From Karstenula rhodostoma CBS 690.94 (Eukaryota > Ascomycota > Dothideomycetes > Pleosporales > Didymosphaeriaceae), in the NCBI GenBank assembly GCA_010093485.1, contig MU001492.1:274228-338227 (forward strand): DNA of 64,000 nucleotides. The letters are read 5' to 3'. The notes beneath the pieces were generated by a model. That model saw nothing but the letters and a program-made list of their open reading frames with translations. It had not been told where the DNA came from and did not search any database. The translations under genes were made by a program, and so were the position numbers. Shown piece after piece: positions 23,894-34,886 of this stretch (position 1 is its first letter; the number at the start of each line of letters is the position of its first letter).

Positions 23894-24776
23894 TAAAAAA
23901 AGCCACACATCCCTCATAACGCCATCCAAAACACCTATATCATGAAAACAGACGCACCACCCCCTTCCCCCCTCCATCGCACTCCTATCCAAATCCACCC
24001 ACCGCCCTCCCAAACCAGCAAAAACGCACCGAACAACCCTAACCCCCATGTAATCTTTCCAGTATTGCAGTCACACCACCGCGCACGCATAAGCTGACAG
24101 GACCTGCGCCTAGTCCCAATCTCTAGCTCAGCCGCAAAAAGGCAGCCCGACACCCCGTCACATCGCATCGCCATCCCAACAGGGCAACCTCGCAGCATCT
24201 GCACGAACTCTGGTCTCCAGCTCCGATATACCAGCCGCCAATGGGACGGCAGGCGTTCGGTCTAACGTCATCGTTTGTGGCGCGGGGCTGGATGGAAGGG
24301 CGTTAGAGTGGGGAGGGGGAGGGCTTGGATGCCGTTCAGCTACGGCGTGTCAGTTTTTGGTGTGGTATTGGTATTGGTCTGGTGGGAGAGGGGGGAGGGA
24401 GTGGGCAGTGCGGTTGCGGTGCGGAGGTGCGGAGGAGCTGGGCTGGGACTGGACGGGAGGGGTTCGGTGGCTGCCTGGAAGTCTTAGAGGCCTCTCAGCT
24501 CCATGTGAGGGGAATTGTTGTATTGGTCTGAGGGCTGTGCATCTGCATAGGATGTGGTACAATGATGGATTATACAGGTGAGCTGGGATGGGAGGGGAAA
24601 AGTGGCGCGGCTGAAAATAATACGTGAGGTTATACGGCAGGGTGGGTGGTATCGCATCGTGGATATAAAGGCAACGCTACCCTCCCATTTTCATTATCCG
24701 CTCCACTATATGACCCTTTTCCCCCGAGACTGAACACCCTTCTTTCTACTACGGCGCCCCACAACGTAACATCAAC
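23894..24776. other. Upstream region of the DyP peroxidase gene
   Basis: Contains a C-rich segment (23935-24060) and a G-rich segment (24275-24480), with no recognisable gene. A TATAAA at 24664-24669 lies about 110 bases before the DyP start and is a likely core promoter. Confidence 0.45.
24664..24669 (+). promoter_or_regulatory. TATA box candidate for the DyP peroxidase gene
   Basis: TATAAA sits 108 bases upstream of the ATG at 24777 on the same strand. The assignment rests on position and sequence alone. Confidence 0.4.
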
Positions 24777-26654
24777 ATGGCAGACGGAGACTTCAAGCTG
24801 TCCAACGTCCAGGGCGACATCATGTAGTCCTCCCCTTCCCTCCCACACCATCTCTCACCCCCGCTAACACACCCAGCGTCGGGCTCTCCAAGAAGACAGA
24901 AATCTTCTTCTTCTTCCGCGTCGTAAACGGGACTGCGTTCCGAACACAGCTGAAGAACCTCGTTCCCCTGATCACGACAGCGGACCAGGCGACGGGGGAG
25001 AGGACGGCGATTCGCGCGTTCAAGGCTGCGAGGGCGGGTGGTGCGAACGGTGTGGATGGGCAAACCACGCTTGGTGAGATCACGGAGAATGCGCCGCTGT
25101 TGTCCGTCGTTGGGGTCAATATTGCGTTCTCGCAGAAGGGGTTGATCGCCGTATGTTGCGTCTTGACAGAAGCTGGGGGTGTGCTAACGGGCGTTTAGCT
25201 AGGTATCCAGGACGACTTGAAGGACCCGCTTTTCACCGCGGGCCAGAGGGGCGATGCGTTTGACCTTGCTGACAAAGGCACCGGGAACACGAAAGAGAAC
25301 TTCAAGCCGGACTGGGATGCGGCGTTTCTGCAGGAGCAGCAGGCGATCCATGGCGTGGTTCTTGTCGCTGGTGACTCCTTCGAGTCGGTTAACGGAAAGC
25401 TTGAGGAGGTAAAGGCTATATTGTCCGCGAAAGGGACATCGTCGATTGCTGAGGTCGCGACGCTGGCGGGCGATGTTAGGCCTGGAGAGTTCAAGGGACA
25501 TGAACAGTAAGTCCAAGCGTGCGATCTAGGAGGAGGCGGTGAGGCTGATGGTGTGTAGCTTTGGGTTCTTGGATGGTATTTCGCAGCCTGCGCTGAAAGG
25601 CGTGGATAACGTCGGTGGGAAGAAGCCCCTGCCGGGACAGAGTTTGGTCGACCTAGGGTAGGTCTCTGTCTATCCAACTGGTATGGGAGATGCTCACTGG
25701 TGTAGTGTTGCATTGCTTGGCCGTAGCGGAGATACTGTAAAGGGTCGTGCATCGTGGGCGAAGGACGGCAGCTTTCTCGCTTTCCGCAAACTTCCCCAGT
25801 TCGTTCCTGAGTTCGATAGGTAAGTTTTAACACTGCAGAACTACTGGCAACCCTAACGAGACTAGGTTCCTAGAGGAGAAATCTAAGCCGATCTCCGACG
25901 ATTTCGACGATGCGCCTACACCGGCAGACATCCTCGGAGCCCGAATGATGGGTCGATGGAAGAGTGGTATGTCTGCGAAGGGTCCGCATACTCTCTCCTT
26001 TGCGATATATTGACGCCCAACAGGTGCACCGCTTCGCATCACACCGTTCGTTGACAATCCCGTCCTCGCAGCCGACCCTCAGCGTAACAACAAATTCAAG
26101 TTCAACCCAAAATCCCAGGAAATGTGTCCTTTCTCTGCACACGTCCGCAAGATGAATCCTCGTAAAGACCTTGACCAATTCGCAACGGCGTCAATTCCTG
26201 ATCCCGTCGCACCCCACATGATCCTGCGCCGCGGAATTCCGTTTGGTCCTGAGGTCACAACCGAGGAGAAGCTCACGAAGAGCACGAGATACGAACGTGG
26301 GCTGTACTTTGTGTCGTACCAATCGAATCTCAGCCAAGGTTTCAGTTTCTTGCAGAAGAGTAGGTGACATTTGCGTTCTTTTGTGAATCTCCTCGTCCTC
26401 CTTTGCTGACAACGTATGCAGGATGGGCCAACGAGAAAACATTTCCGCCCCAGGAACCTGTGGAGCCTGGCTTCGATCCTATCATTGGACAGGCACATGA
26501 CGAGGTGAGAGTCATGACGGGTGCCAATGACGACAACACGAATGAGCCGTTGCGGCTGGACAGGCAGTGGGTGCAGTCTAAGGGCGGGGAGTACTTCTTT
26601 TCGCCGTCGATCGAGGCGCTCAATCATGTGCTATCGAGTGTCGCCGCTCCGTAG
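24777..26654 (+). CDS. DyP-type haem peroxidase
   Basis: Dye-decolourising peroxidase that uses hydrogen peroxide to oxidise aromatic or phenolic substrates; the natural substrate is unknown. Eight exons: 24777-24823, 24877-25150, 25199-25506, 25559-25657, 25706-25819, 25866-25966, 26024-26359, 26422-26654; 503 residues. The hallmark GxxDG is present as GFLDG at 212-216 (catalytic Asp215), and the proximal haem ligand is His354 in CPFSAHVRKMNPR, which also carries the conserved Arg. Length fits the larger fungal DyPs. There is no signal peptide (it starts MADGDFKLSNVQGDI), so an intracellular enzyme is likely. POP4 converges on it 212 bases downstream. Confidence 0.94.
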
Positions 26655-26866
26655 TGATTTGTTCCTGTCGCAGATGGTTTCACCTCTTTGCGATTCTGTA
26701 TCCATCGTAGCTTCCACACTGAGCAATGTAATCAATCGCTCCTTCCGTCAGAACCTCAGATTGGGATCTCAGCCATCGCGTCTTGCGAAGCACATTCACT
26801 ATACGCGCACAGTATACCCACCTGCCCAGCGCTTGCGCCTTGGCTTTGCGATGTTCCCAAGTCTCT

Positions 26867-27562
26867 TCAAAGATCTGGCTGGTAATGGATCCTAAACTTC
26901 CTATTGGCCCTATCCGCTCCCCTGGTCTGAAACTGTTCTCCCAAAACCTCAAAAACTAGCGGCCTCTTCTGTTCCTCCCTTTCCTTCTTTGGCACCGGCA
27001 CTTCATACCGAAACATGGTATGCTCCTTGGGTATCGCTTTGACGGCGTTCTTCGCCGTGATAATCTCAAACGTGAATTTCGTGTCGCGCACGACAATCCC
27101 CTTGAGCCCAACTCGCGACGGGCACCGACTGCGCACCACCTCAACAATCGCACCGTGCATATCCGCGCTCGCAAGCTGTTGACCCGCACTGGCAGGTGTT
27201 ACGAACGGCTTCCCACCGTCTCCTCCCAACCCCAGTATTTCCACCATGTAGCCCGCCCACAACTTGTGCAGCCCCTCGTATAGCTCGTATTTTTGCTGCG
27301 CCTTGGGGATTTCGAGCAGGCCGAGGGCGCGCTTTTGGGCGGCGGACAGCGGGCGCGGTTTTAAGGCGCTGCGGGCGCGCGCTTTGGCTTTTCTCGCATT
27401 CTGAGTCTGTCGGCGTGTAGCGCGGGCTGAAGTTATGGGGCTCGTGGCGCGAATATAGAGAGGGCGCTTTACGACGCGTTCGGTGTAGAGAGCTTTTGCG
27501 ACAGCGGGTGGATGCGCGCGCGCGAGGAGCGTCTGCGCGAAGGGCTCGGGCTCAGTGGCCAT
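26867..27562 (-). CDS. pop4: RNase P/MRP protein subunit POP4 (Rpp29)
   Basis: Intronless frame of 231 residues. The protein is a subunit shared by nuclear RNase P (tRNA 5' maturation) and RNase MRP (rRNA processing). The N-terminal half is basic (ARATRRQTQNARKAKARAR), suited to RNA binding and nucleolar entry. The C-terminal half carries the Rpp29 beta-barrel signature: an LHKLWAGYM block, DMHGAIVEVVRSRCPSRVGL, then GIVVRDTKFTFEI and a final FRYEVP strand. Length is close to other fungal Pop4 proteins. It converges on the DyP gene. Confidence 0.92.
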   Translation of the reverse strand: MATEPEPFAQTLLARAHPPAVAKALYTERVVKRPLYIRATSPITSARATRRQTQNARKAKARARSALKPRPLSAAQKRALGLLEIPKAQQKYELYEGLHKLWAGYMVEILGLGGDGGKPFVTPASAGQQLASADMHGAIVEVVRSRCPSRVGLKGIVVRDTKFTFEIITAKNAVKAIPKEHTMFRYEVPVPKKEREEQKRPLVFEVLGEQFQTRGADRANRKFRIHYQPDL

Positions 27563-29337
27563 GCCAGTAGTTACGGTATCGAGGAAGTTCTAGTCAGTCG
27601 CCTGGAAGATATGAAAAGGTGGAAGGGTGGCGCCTGTGAGGTTGTGGTGCGGTGAGTCTAAAGTTTTGCGGTTGCGAACTTGCGAACTTGCGAACTGTTG
27701 GCTCGTTCACCCGCGTTACTCGGGATGGTTAGCGCCCGTCGGGCGCGATCTCCACTCCTAGCGGATCGGTTGGCGCTCTTGCACCAGCTCGACTACAGGC
27801 AATGTCAAAGCATAATCTTGGGGCCTTGGAGCTATGGCATTGCGTAGATATGTATTCAATCGTGTTCCATAGGCATACTTGAATAAGTTGCCGATGCAGA
27901 CCACCACACCATGGTTTGTCAACACCCAACACTCCCGGTACCAGCTATGTCGTTCACACACAACACATACAAAGGGGAAAAGCCTTATCTTCATCCCCTC
28001 AATGCTTAGAAGCACATTCACCCATCCAAGCTCACGCAAATCCCAACTGCAGTCTTCTACCTACATTACGATTCTTCGAAATCTTTAGCCGTCGGATATG
28101 TATCTCCACCCGGTTTATCTACCACCTGTTTAGTCCAACCTCGCCCATTTGCGCAGACCCTGGGACCTGGAATTTTACGAATATGCGATTCCAACTTTAC
28201 CTCGCAGGCCTTCTCTGCCATGACATGAGCCACGCGATATTGCTATCGTCTAATGCACAAATCTCGCCGGATGCAGTCTGGGAGCCCAACGTGTTCCTTC
28301 ACACGATTTTTGAAGCAGGCTTGGACAACGACAACCGAAGCTGAGGAACTTCGAACTCGCCACCAATGGGCGACAGTAGGCTCGACGGTAGGAAGCACCA
28401 AACCGAGAACTTTTTTCGCACCACGCCTGGTTAGGACGTGGATAGATGGCAAATCGCCTATCTTTTGAGACGTGATTTACATCCAAAGAAAGACTGTGAA
28501 CACAGGATAAGAATACAATGTCATAACTATGGAGTTGGAATAGTTTTACCTCACTTGATGAGTGGTACATTAAGGTAAGGGTGATGGATGTGACACAGGC
28601 CTTAGCCGATTACTACGACGAGAGTGCTATCGAGGAATTGGGCTCATGGGGAGGCTATGAGTGTCTGAGGAGCGTGAGTAAGCAAGTTGGGATGGAAGTG
28701 TCGGATGGAAGAAGTAATTCGGAAGGCCGCCCACGGTGGCATTCTGACGACAGCTCTTCGAGCGACCGTAGTTCAAGTGTGACCGATTCGGCGCTGAGCA
28801 ATTCTTGGTCCACGGCAGTACTGAAGTGTCGTAGGAAGAGGTCGATCGCAGAGACTGGTGGGTGTATATTCAAGAAACACAAGGTGAATCATATCGTTGG
28901 TCATCCATATCAAATCGCGTAAGCATTACAGTGGAACGTAGTCTTCAAGTCTTGAACTTGATAAGATGCTCAAAGAACCCCGCCCGGCCTCATCAGACAA
29001 CCAGAAAAGCCACCCACCAAGTCGTCATCCTACTCCAACACTATATCCGCCATCTCTCTATGTAGATATACAAGAACGTGTGAGCCGAGCTAAGGTATAC
29101 CCATATGAATGCCCACGCTCAGCGCTATGATGCCGATGCTTTGAATTCGCAGCGCGATGGACGTGGCGCTCAGGTCTAAACCTCTAGTTGACTTGAGCGG
29201 GGACCTCCAGAGAGGCGCCCGTCCGGTTCAAGGGCTTCAAAAATAGCCAACTGTGTGCATTTAGTGGAGTGGAAGACACGTGGGCATGTCTAACATACCG
29301 TATAGACCCGACGAAGGGCCAGCCTGCCTAGAGTGTG
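27563..29337. other. Intergenic region of about 1.8 kb
   Basis: Upstream of POP4 and downstream of the minus-strand small protein gene. Apart from one doubtful frame at 28584-28922, no coding signal is seen. Confidence 0.4.
28584..28922 (+). CDS. Possible small hypothetical protein
   Basis: An ATG-initiated frame of 112 codons. The product is acidic at first, then Ser/Asp-rich (SDDSSSSDRSSS), then basic (KCRRKRS, FKKHK). I recognise no family and see no intron evidence. Composition is consistent with a real disordered protein, but it could be a chance frame in intergenic DNA. Confidence 0.2.
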   Translation: MDVTQALADYYDESAIEELGSWGGYECLRSVSKQVGMEVSDGRSNSEGRPRWHSDDSSSSDRSSSVTDSALSNSWSTAVLKCRRKRSIAETGGCIFKKHKVNHIVGHPYQIA

Positions 29338-30019
29338 CTAAGAATTGGGATCGTATGGGGGGTACTGCCTTGAACTTGGATAATGTCCATGGGCAGGATA
29401 CTGCCCCGTGCCTGTGGTTGAATACTGCCCTGGAGTGTATGGCGATGTGCTTTGCGGAGGTTGTTGGGTCTGTGAGTACTGTGTAGGTTGGGCTGATGGT
29501 GTAGGGTGCGCATAACCTTGCGCTTGTGGTGTCGGTATTATGCGTCCATATTGGTCCCTAGGTGGGTCTGAGTGCGTGTGCACTGGCTGTATTATGCGCC
29601 CGTACTGATCTCTCTGCTGATCTGAATAAGGCTGAGAGGTCGGTGGTACTTGAGTGCCCACAGGGGTGCCACTAGGTCTGGTAGCATATGGATGTGCTCC
29701 TGTCGTGGGCGCTGGGTTCGATACACGGGGAGATTGGGCGGTATGGGACGGCGCGCTCGATTGTGGCAGACGCCCTGCCGGCTCTGGAGGGATCGTCGCT
29801 CTATCACAGCTCGTTAGTGCGTCCATGATAGTTGAAAGCGTCTTGGGTATAGCTAACCTTCCCCAGACATATCTGAGTATTGTGCCATCTGCTTGGAGTT
29901 AGTGGTTGTAACCTGTAGCACTGTTGCCCCCCAATACCTGGTCCGTACACAGCCTTGTAGTAGTCGCCATGCTCCTCGCTCCATATCCAGGCACTATCCC
30001 TCTCACGCGGGGTGTTCAT
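29338..30019 (-). CDS. Pro/Gln/Tyr-rich small protein
   Basis: Three exons in transcript order, 30019-29938, 29891-29858 and 29800-29338, give 192 residues; the second intron has an ACTAAC branch site. The N-terminus is compact and aromatic (WIWSEEHGDYYKAVYGP, then DGTILRYVW), a style seen in many small ascomycete proteins of unknown function. The remainder is low complexity, rich in Pro, Gln, Ser, Thr and Tyr. It contains two copies of RDQYGRII about 18 residues apart and a tail of PxY/QYP motifs. No signal peptide or membrane segment. The function is unknown; the low-complexity tail suggests a scaffold or RNA/protein-binding role, but that is a guess. Confidence 0.65.
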
Positions 30020-31149
30020 CGTAGACAGTGCGAACTACCAAGTCTATCACGTTAACAGATCAAAGCGATGAGTCCGTAGCCTCAAGGGTCGTTACGACAT
30101 CAGCCTTGCACGTCAGGAGGCTAGAATGCGGAGAAGGAGGGAGCGCACGCTGCTCAAAGGCGAGGTAAGCAGGCAGGCGGACGTATGGAGCGAATAGGTA
30201 TGCATTGGTTTTAGTCACATGATTGGAGCCTCAGCCATTGCTTGAATGCCTGACATGCCCCGGTCTGCTGCATATTGACGTACATGCTGCCCCGTGCAAG
30301 AGAGTATCCATGTGCTTCTGCGTCTTTAGGCATCAGCGATAAGATGAAAGGACTCGAGCTTTTTCAAGTGCCACCTTCGGGGCAAAACCAAACATAAGCC
30401 AAAGGATGCGCATTTTGCGAAGCCCCGAGCTCCTTGCTATTCTGCAAAGTCTACAGGGCAACAGGTTCCATCAATGGATGGTTATCCATGAGGGAAGGTG
30501 GTCATGAGCCCTTCTGATGGCGCGCTTAAGATGTGCGTCCACGTATTGGATCCTCGTATATATCTGTCCAATGGCGAAGAGCGGCCACCCACCCACTTCG
30601 ACGGGCCCCTGTTGAATGGAAGGTGGGGTGGGCTTCCTTTACTTTCGGGAATTCGGTTGTAACTGCAAAGCGCGTTCGCGGCATTCGCAGAAAGCTCGTG
30701 ACATCAAGTACGCAATTACCGATAAGAGGCTTGCTCACAAGCAAGCGCCAAGACTGAAAGGACTCAGTACCTACGATGCGCTGAATATAATGACAGTTTT
30801 GTTCTGGATTTCTACTCAACTACAAATGTTTTCAAGCTCCGATAAACAACAATGGTTCCAAGACATTTACAGCCATTAGGAAAAATCATATCAAATGATG
30901 GACTAGATAACGAGTAACCAATTTCAAGCTCACGACAACAAAGGGCTATATCTCAAAGAGCGTACGTAGAGTGCCGGTGGTCAGCGCTCCGGTTTGCTTC
31001 TTGTAGAAAGTTACCCTTAGTGTAGTAAGCTTTGACAGCCTTCATTACAAAGCGAATCATCAAAGAGCGACAGCATGTTTGCAGTTACTTTGATACGCGG
31101 AAAGGAAGGAAAGTAAGTTTTTGGCCAGACAATAACGTGAGATCTCTCG
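30020..31149. other. Intergenic region
   Basis: Between two minus-strand genes. It presumably includes the promoter of the Pro/Gln/Tyr-rich gene and the 3' end of the next. No coding signal. Confidence 0.4.
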
Positions 31150-32226
31150 TTAATTGGAGACCCAACTGGAAGAACATAGGAGCCGAATGAGTCGGTCCAT
31201 TACGGACACGCGGCGCCCGAAACTGATGATTGCTCGACCAGCAAAAGTTGCAGAAGACAATTGCTTTGTGTAACGCCCTGGGTGGGATCGTGTGTCAAAG
31301 TCGTTGTGGCAACGATTGCGGAGAGCCGTGTCACTGTCGGGAGGAGTCGTGATCGGTGGCAGCGGAGGTGCGGTCGATATTTGGGCAGAAGCTTGACGCT
31401 CAGCAGAGGGCGATTCTGGCTCCGAAATCGAATAGGATTGAACTTCCAAATCTTGACTAGGCTCGACAAAATCCTCGTCGGGAGGTGTAGTGATTGGAGG
31501 TAATGGCGGTGGGCCTCGTAGAGAATGTGCATCTGCGGAGGGGGCCCCCAAAGATGTAGTGATATCATGCAATAAAGAAGTACTCGCAGGCGCGGGGCGC
31601 TTTAGCGCTCTTTCAATGCTTAGAACACAAGATTTCGCTACCTTTCGCAGGTAAAAAACGGCTGTGGTGCGCACAGCACGTAGAGTTACTGTAGTACAAA
31701 CAGTACGTAAGCTTCCAGATAGAGATTCTAGCCAGTGCACTGCCGTGGCAGCGGTGCAAAGGCCATTGCCTCCAACTGTAAGCAGTAGAGTAAGGCGGTA
31801 TGTGTGGAGGCCGATGGCGCGTCGTAACAGTGAAGGTAACGCGAGCTCATCACATACGCCAGTGATCCATAATAGGGGTCCATGTACTGCCATCAACAAG
31901 TGGACTGGCAACCACACTGCGACTTTCAACCAGACATTGTACAATCTGGCGGACAAGTCGGCTTCCAGTTGAGCCACATTCCGGTAAGACAGCAGCGGTG
32001 CCGTTGGCACGCAGGAGCTCTCGTCCGGTGGTATTTGATAGGTGAGACGTGAAGTTGCTTCTGTCCTCAGCACCGTCACGGCGTGACGTTTGAGGCCGAC
32101 CAGATCGTCTACCTGGGTGAGAGTGAGGCGGTCATGCAGGGCGACGGCAAACTGGGGTAAACGATGTCAATAACACTGACTATCATTTGCGTATGAAGCT
32201 CCACTTACTTCTTCTTGTTCAGCCAT
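31150..32226 (-). CDS. Membrane-anchored protein with repeated Pro-rich motif
   Basis: Two exons, 32226-32209 (MAEQEE) and 32151-31150, with a 57-base GTAAGT...CCAG intron; 339 residues. I recognise no family. A hydrophobic stretch around 85-115 (WLKVAVWLPVHLLMAVHGPL) is probably one or two membrane segments, followed by further weakly hydrophobic helices. The C-terminal half is Pro/Ser-rich and carries two near-identical copies of PPLPPITTPPD about 50 residues apart, which look like protein-interaction motifs. Its 5' end faces the DUF6590-like gene, making a divergent pair next to the NLR gene. Confidence 0.6.
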
Positions 32227-33053
32227 CTCCAGATTTCCAGACATAGAAGTCGCTGGTTGTGAGTTGGTCAAAGTGAGGGCATTGCAGCATTCTGGAGGTG
32301 TTGCCGCCACGGAAGCTTACGTTAACAACGCCTCCAATATCTCGTTCCGTGTTGGCCCAGACAGGGCAGTTTGGTGCAGCACGGGACCTAGAAGGGAGTG
32401 ACAAGGATGATTGATGGTGATTGGGCGGATAAGCCCGGTCATGCACGGGGCGCACACGGCATGTACGCTAGGGCCTTGGAGCGAACACCGCCCGCTTATT
32501 GCGTTCCTCCTCACCTCGTGAACCGTTCCTTGCCCGAAGAGCCTTGGCTCCATCTTCAGCCTTCCTCAGTGCTGCGGCTCTCCATAGTGCGATCCTCGCA
32601 GTATCCCCACTCATCGCTTCATTATTGTTGATCTACGAGAAAAGTGTCAGCAGAGCTGGCCTGTAGCCGCCCCATACCTTCGTGCCTTTATATGGAAACT
32701 CGAACCGCTGTTCGACGCGAATATATCCATAGCCTCTAGGGCAGCAAGCGCTACGTAGACCGGCTTCCATGCCATAAAACGCGATGGTGGGCGATCAAGA
32801 CTGGCAATGGTCTGAAGAATTCCAAGACTATTATAAGTGGAAACAACGAGATGTCCCCGGTATAACCTCGAAGCACAGCGTAGGCTTGCCTCATTGCTGA
32901 CTGCCTGTAGGAAAGGCACGTTACGATCTGATATGGGGACGGTAAGTGGGTGTATCTTGACATTTGAGACCACATTTGCTAACCATCATCAGGAGTCAGC
33001 TAAGCCGGGATGAACAGAGGCCTACTTTCGCGAGTGTGCCCGTATCCTCTGCC
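32227..33053. other. Divergent intergenic region
   Basis: Upstream DNA shared by the membrane-anchored protein (-) and the DUF6590-like protein (+). Short frames here show no similarity. The two genes may share regulation, which is an inference from orientation only. Confidence 0.4.
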
Positions 33054-34133
33054 ATGGCGGACGATAGTGCGAACACTCCCAATCCCCCGACCATAATTGG
33101 GACCGATAATCGTGCACTTCCCTTTCAATTGTCGACCTTGAACTTCCCAAGCATATCAGAGATCCAGGAGCAGTATCAAGCCCCTCAAATTATCCAGCTG
33201 GACCCAACGTCTCGCCTGAACAACTCGTCGCCCTCTTTTTTGTACCAGCGGCTGGATCAAAAACCACCGGGTTCAGAGGATGCATCATTCACTACAGGCC
33301 CGAGAACAGACACTCCTACCACAAGTGTAGGCACGTCGAGTATGTACACCGTCAAGCGCTCAGAGATACCAGCTTACGGGATCAGGGAGTGAACACGATG
33401 CAAGCCGGTATGACGACGACTCTGTCCGTACAGTGTCTCCAATCGATCCTCAAGCCATATCGCGCATCAATACACTTAATATAACATCAGAAGTTGGTAC
33501 GTCTTAGGCTGCGCTAGTCAATCATACCTTCCCTGACTGGCGGTAGGCTTCGAGGCTATACGTAACCCCCGAGGCTACTTCAAAAAAGGAAGAGTGTTCA
33601 AAGTCATTTGGCCTGAGCCAAGGGGTGAATTAGGTTCTGGCGCCACCCTTCATACGTCATCGAGTCGAGCCGATACCCCATTACAACAACCAATACTACA
33701 AGCGAACAGCGCATTTGATGGCACGCCTGGGTTGGATGGCATAGCTGGTTCTACAGCGCTTCATGTTAAAACTCGGATATTTGTGGTTATTCGACAAAGG
33801 GCACTGCATTGTCTATGTCTGCCGGTGTATACATATTCACAGCAAGGCACGTCAAAGACTGGCGTTAAGCCGGAAGACCATGCGCCTCTGGTCAAAGAAA
33901 ATGCGGAGGTTGAGTTACATCCAGATGAGCAGGCAGGTAAGCTCAGGAAGCCAATCTACCTGATTTTGGAAGATACGACATTACAGTGGAGTTCTCTTTC
34001 TCGGATCAATCTTTCAAAAGTCCAGAGCGTGGAGTATAATCTTAAAGTTAAGACAGTTGGAAGAGTATCGCCCGACTGCTTGACGGACCTGGAAGCACTG
34101 TTCAGGGAAGCCATCGGATTGAGCGAGGACTGA
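33054..34133 (+). CDS. DUF6590-like domain protein
   Basis: Three exons, 33054-33343, 33405-33496, 33547-34133; 322 residues. The first 120 residues are Ser/Pro/Thr-rich and likely disordered. From about residue 128 the protein resembles the fungal DUF6590 domain: a YFKKGRVFKVIWPEP strand, a central FVVIRQRALHCLCLPVYTY block, then LILEDTTLQWSSLSRINL and VQSVEYNLKVKTVGRV before the end. The domain's biochemical role is not known to me. The first intron donor (GTACAC) is unusual, so residues around 97 are less certain. The gene lies directly upstream of the NLR-like gene in the same orientation, 750 bases away. Confidence 0.7.
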
Positions 34134-34886
34134 AGCATGCATTTGGTCGTTAAAGCTGCCTTGATGCTGTCGTTGAGGCTGGGTCCAAGGTCGGTTGCAT
34201 CGACGAGTGACTTTCCGAGGTTTCAGTGAGGACATCGACGTGAGCGCTTGAGGACTCGGGAACGAAGTTCGGTAACATTGCACGGAGTTTGCTTGAAAAA
34301 TACGTGGAATCCACAACCTGGACCAGGGGGACGGCTTTCGCATTCACCCTATTACGTCTCATATAGCTGTAAGCACGAGGTGGTTGTGGATTGGAGTAAT
34401 TGTCGAAAGCGAGGTTCTTGAACTTGCTTGGGCTCTTCAAGATATTCAACTATTCAAGTTTTACCCAAAGCCACTGTTTCATCGTTGTGCGTGCGAGTGA
34501 CTTGTTGATAGTCAAGCGAAAGCCTCGGGTCCATAAGCCTGCGTCATCATAGCCAAATATTGTCTCCTTGCCTACCGAAAACGATCGTAGTAGTTCCTAC
34601 CACTGGGTTGTAGATCCGACCTGCTACGTGCCTTACTCGACCGGTAGCTCCATTGAGTGCTATTCAGGCCATTTTCAAGAGAGTCGTCTTCCCTGCTGCT
34701 TTGCATATGCAGTGATTGCTGGCGCACGGTCATTGGTGGCCCACACATATGAGAGGCATTGTTCAGCCTTGGAGGGCGTACTGCACATGCTCATACGCCC
34801 TGCAAGTTCAGCCCACCTCACCGGTCGGCTTTGGTATATTCATCATGGATTCGCTGCCTCCATTTCTTAGAAGTTGCCCACTGCAA
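34134..34886. other. Upstream region of the NLR-like gene
   Basis: No separate gene is recognised. An in-frame ATG at 34845 could extend the NLR-like protein by 14 residues. Confidence 0.4.
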
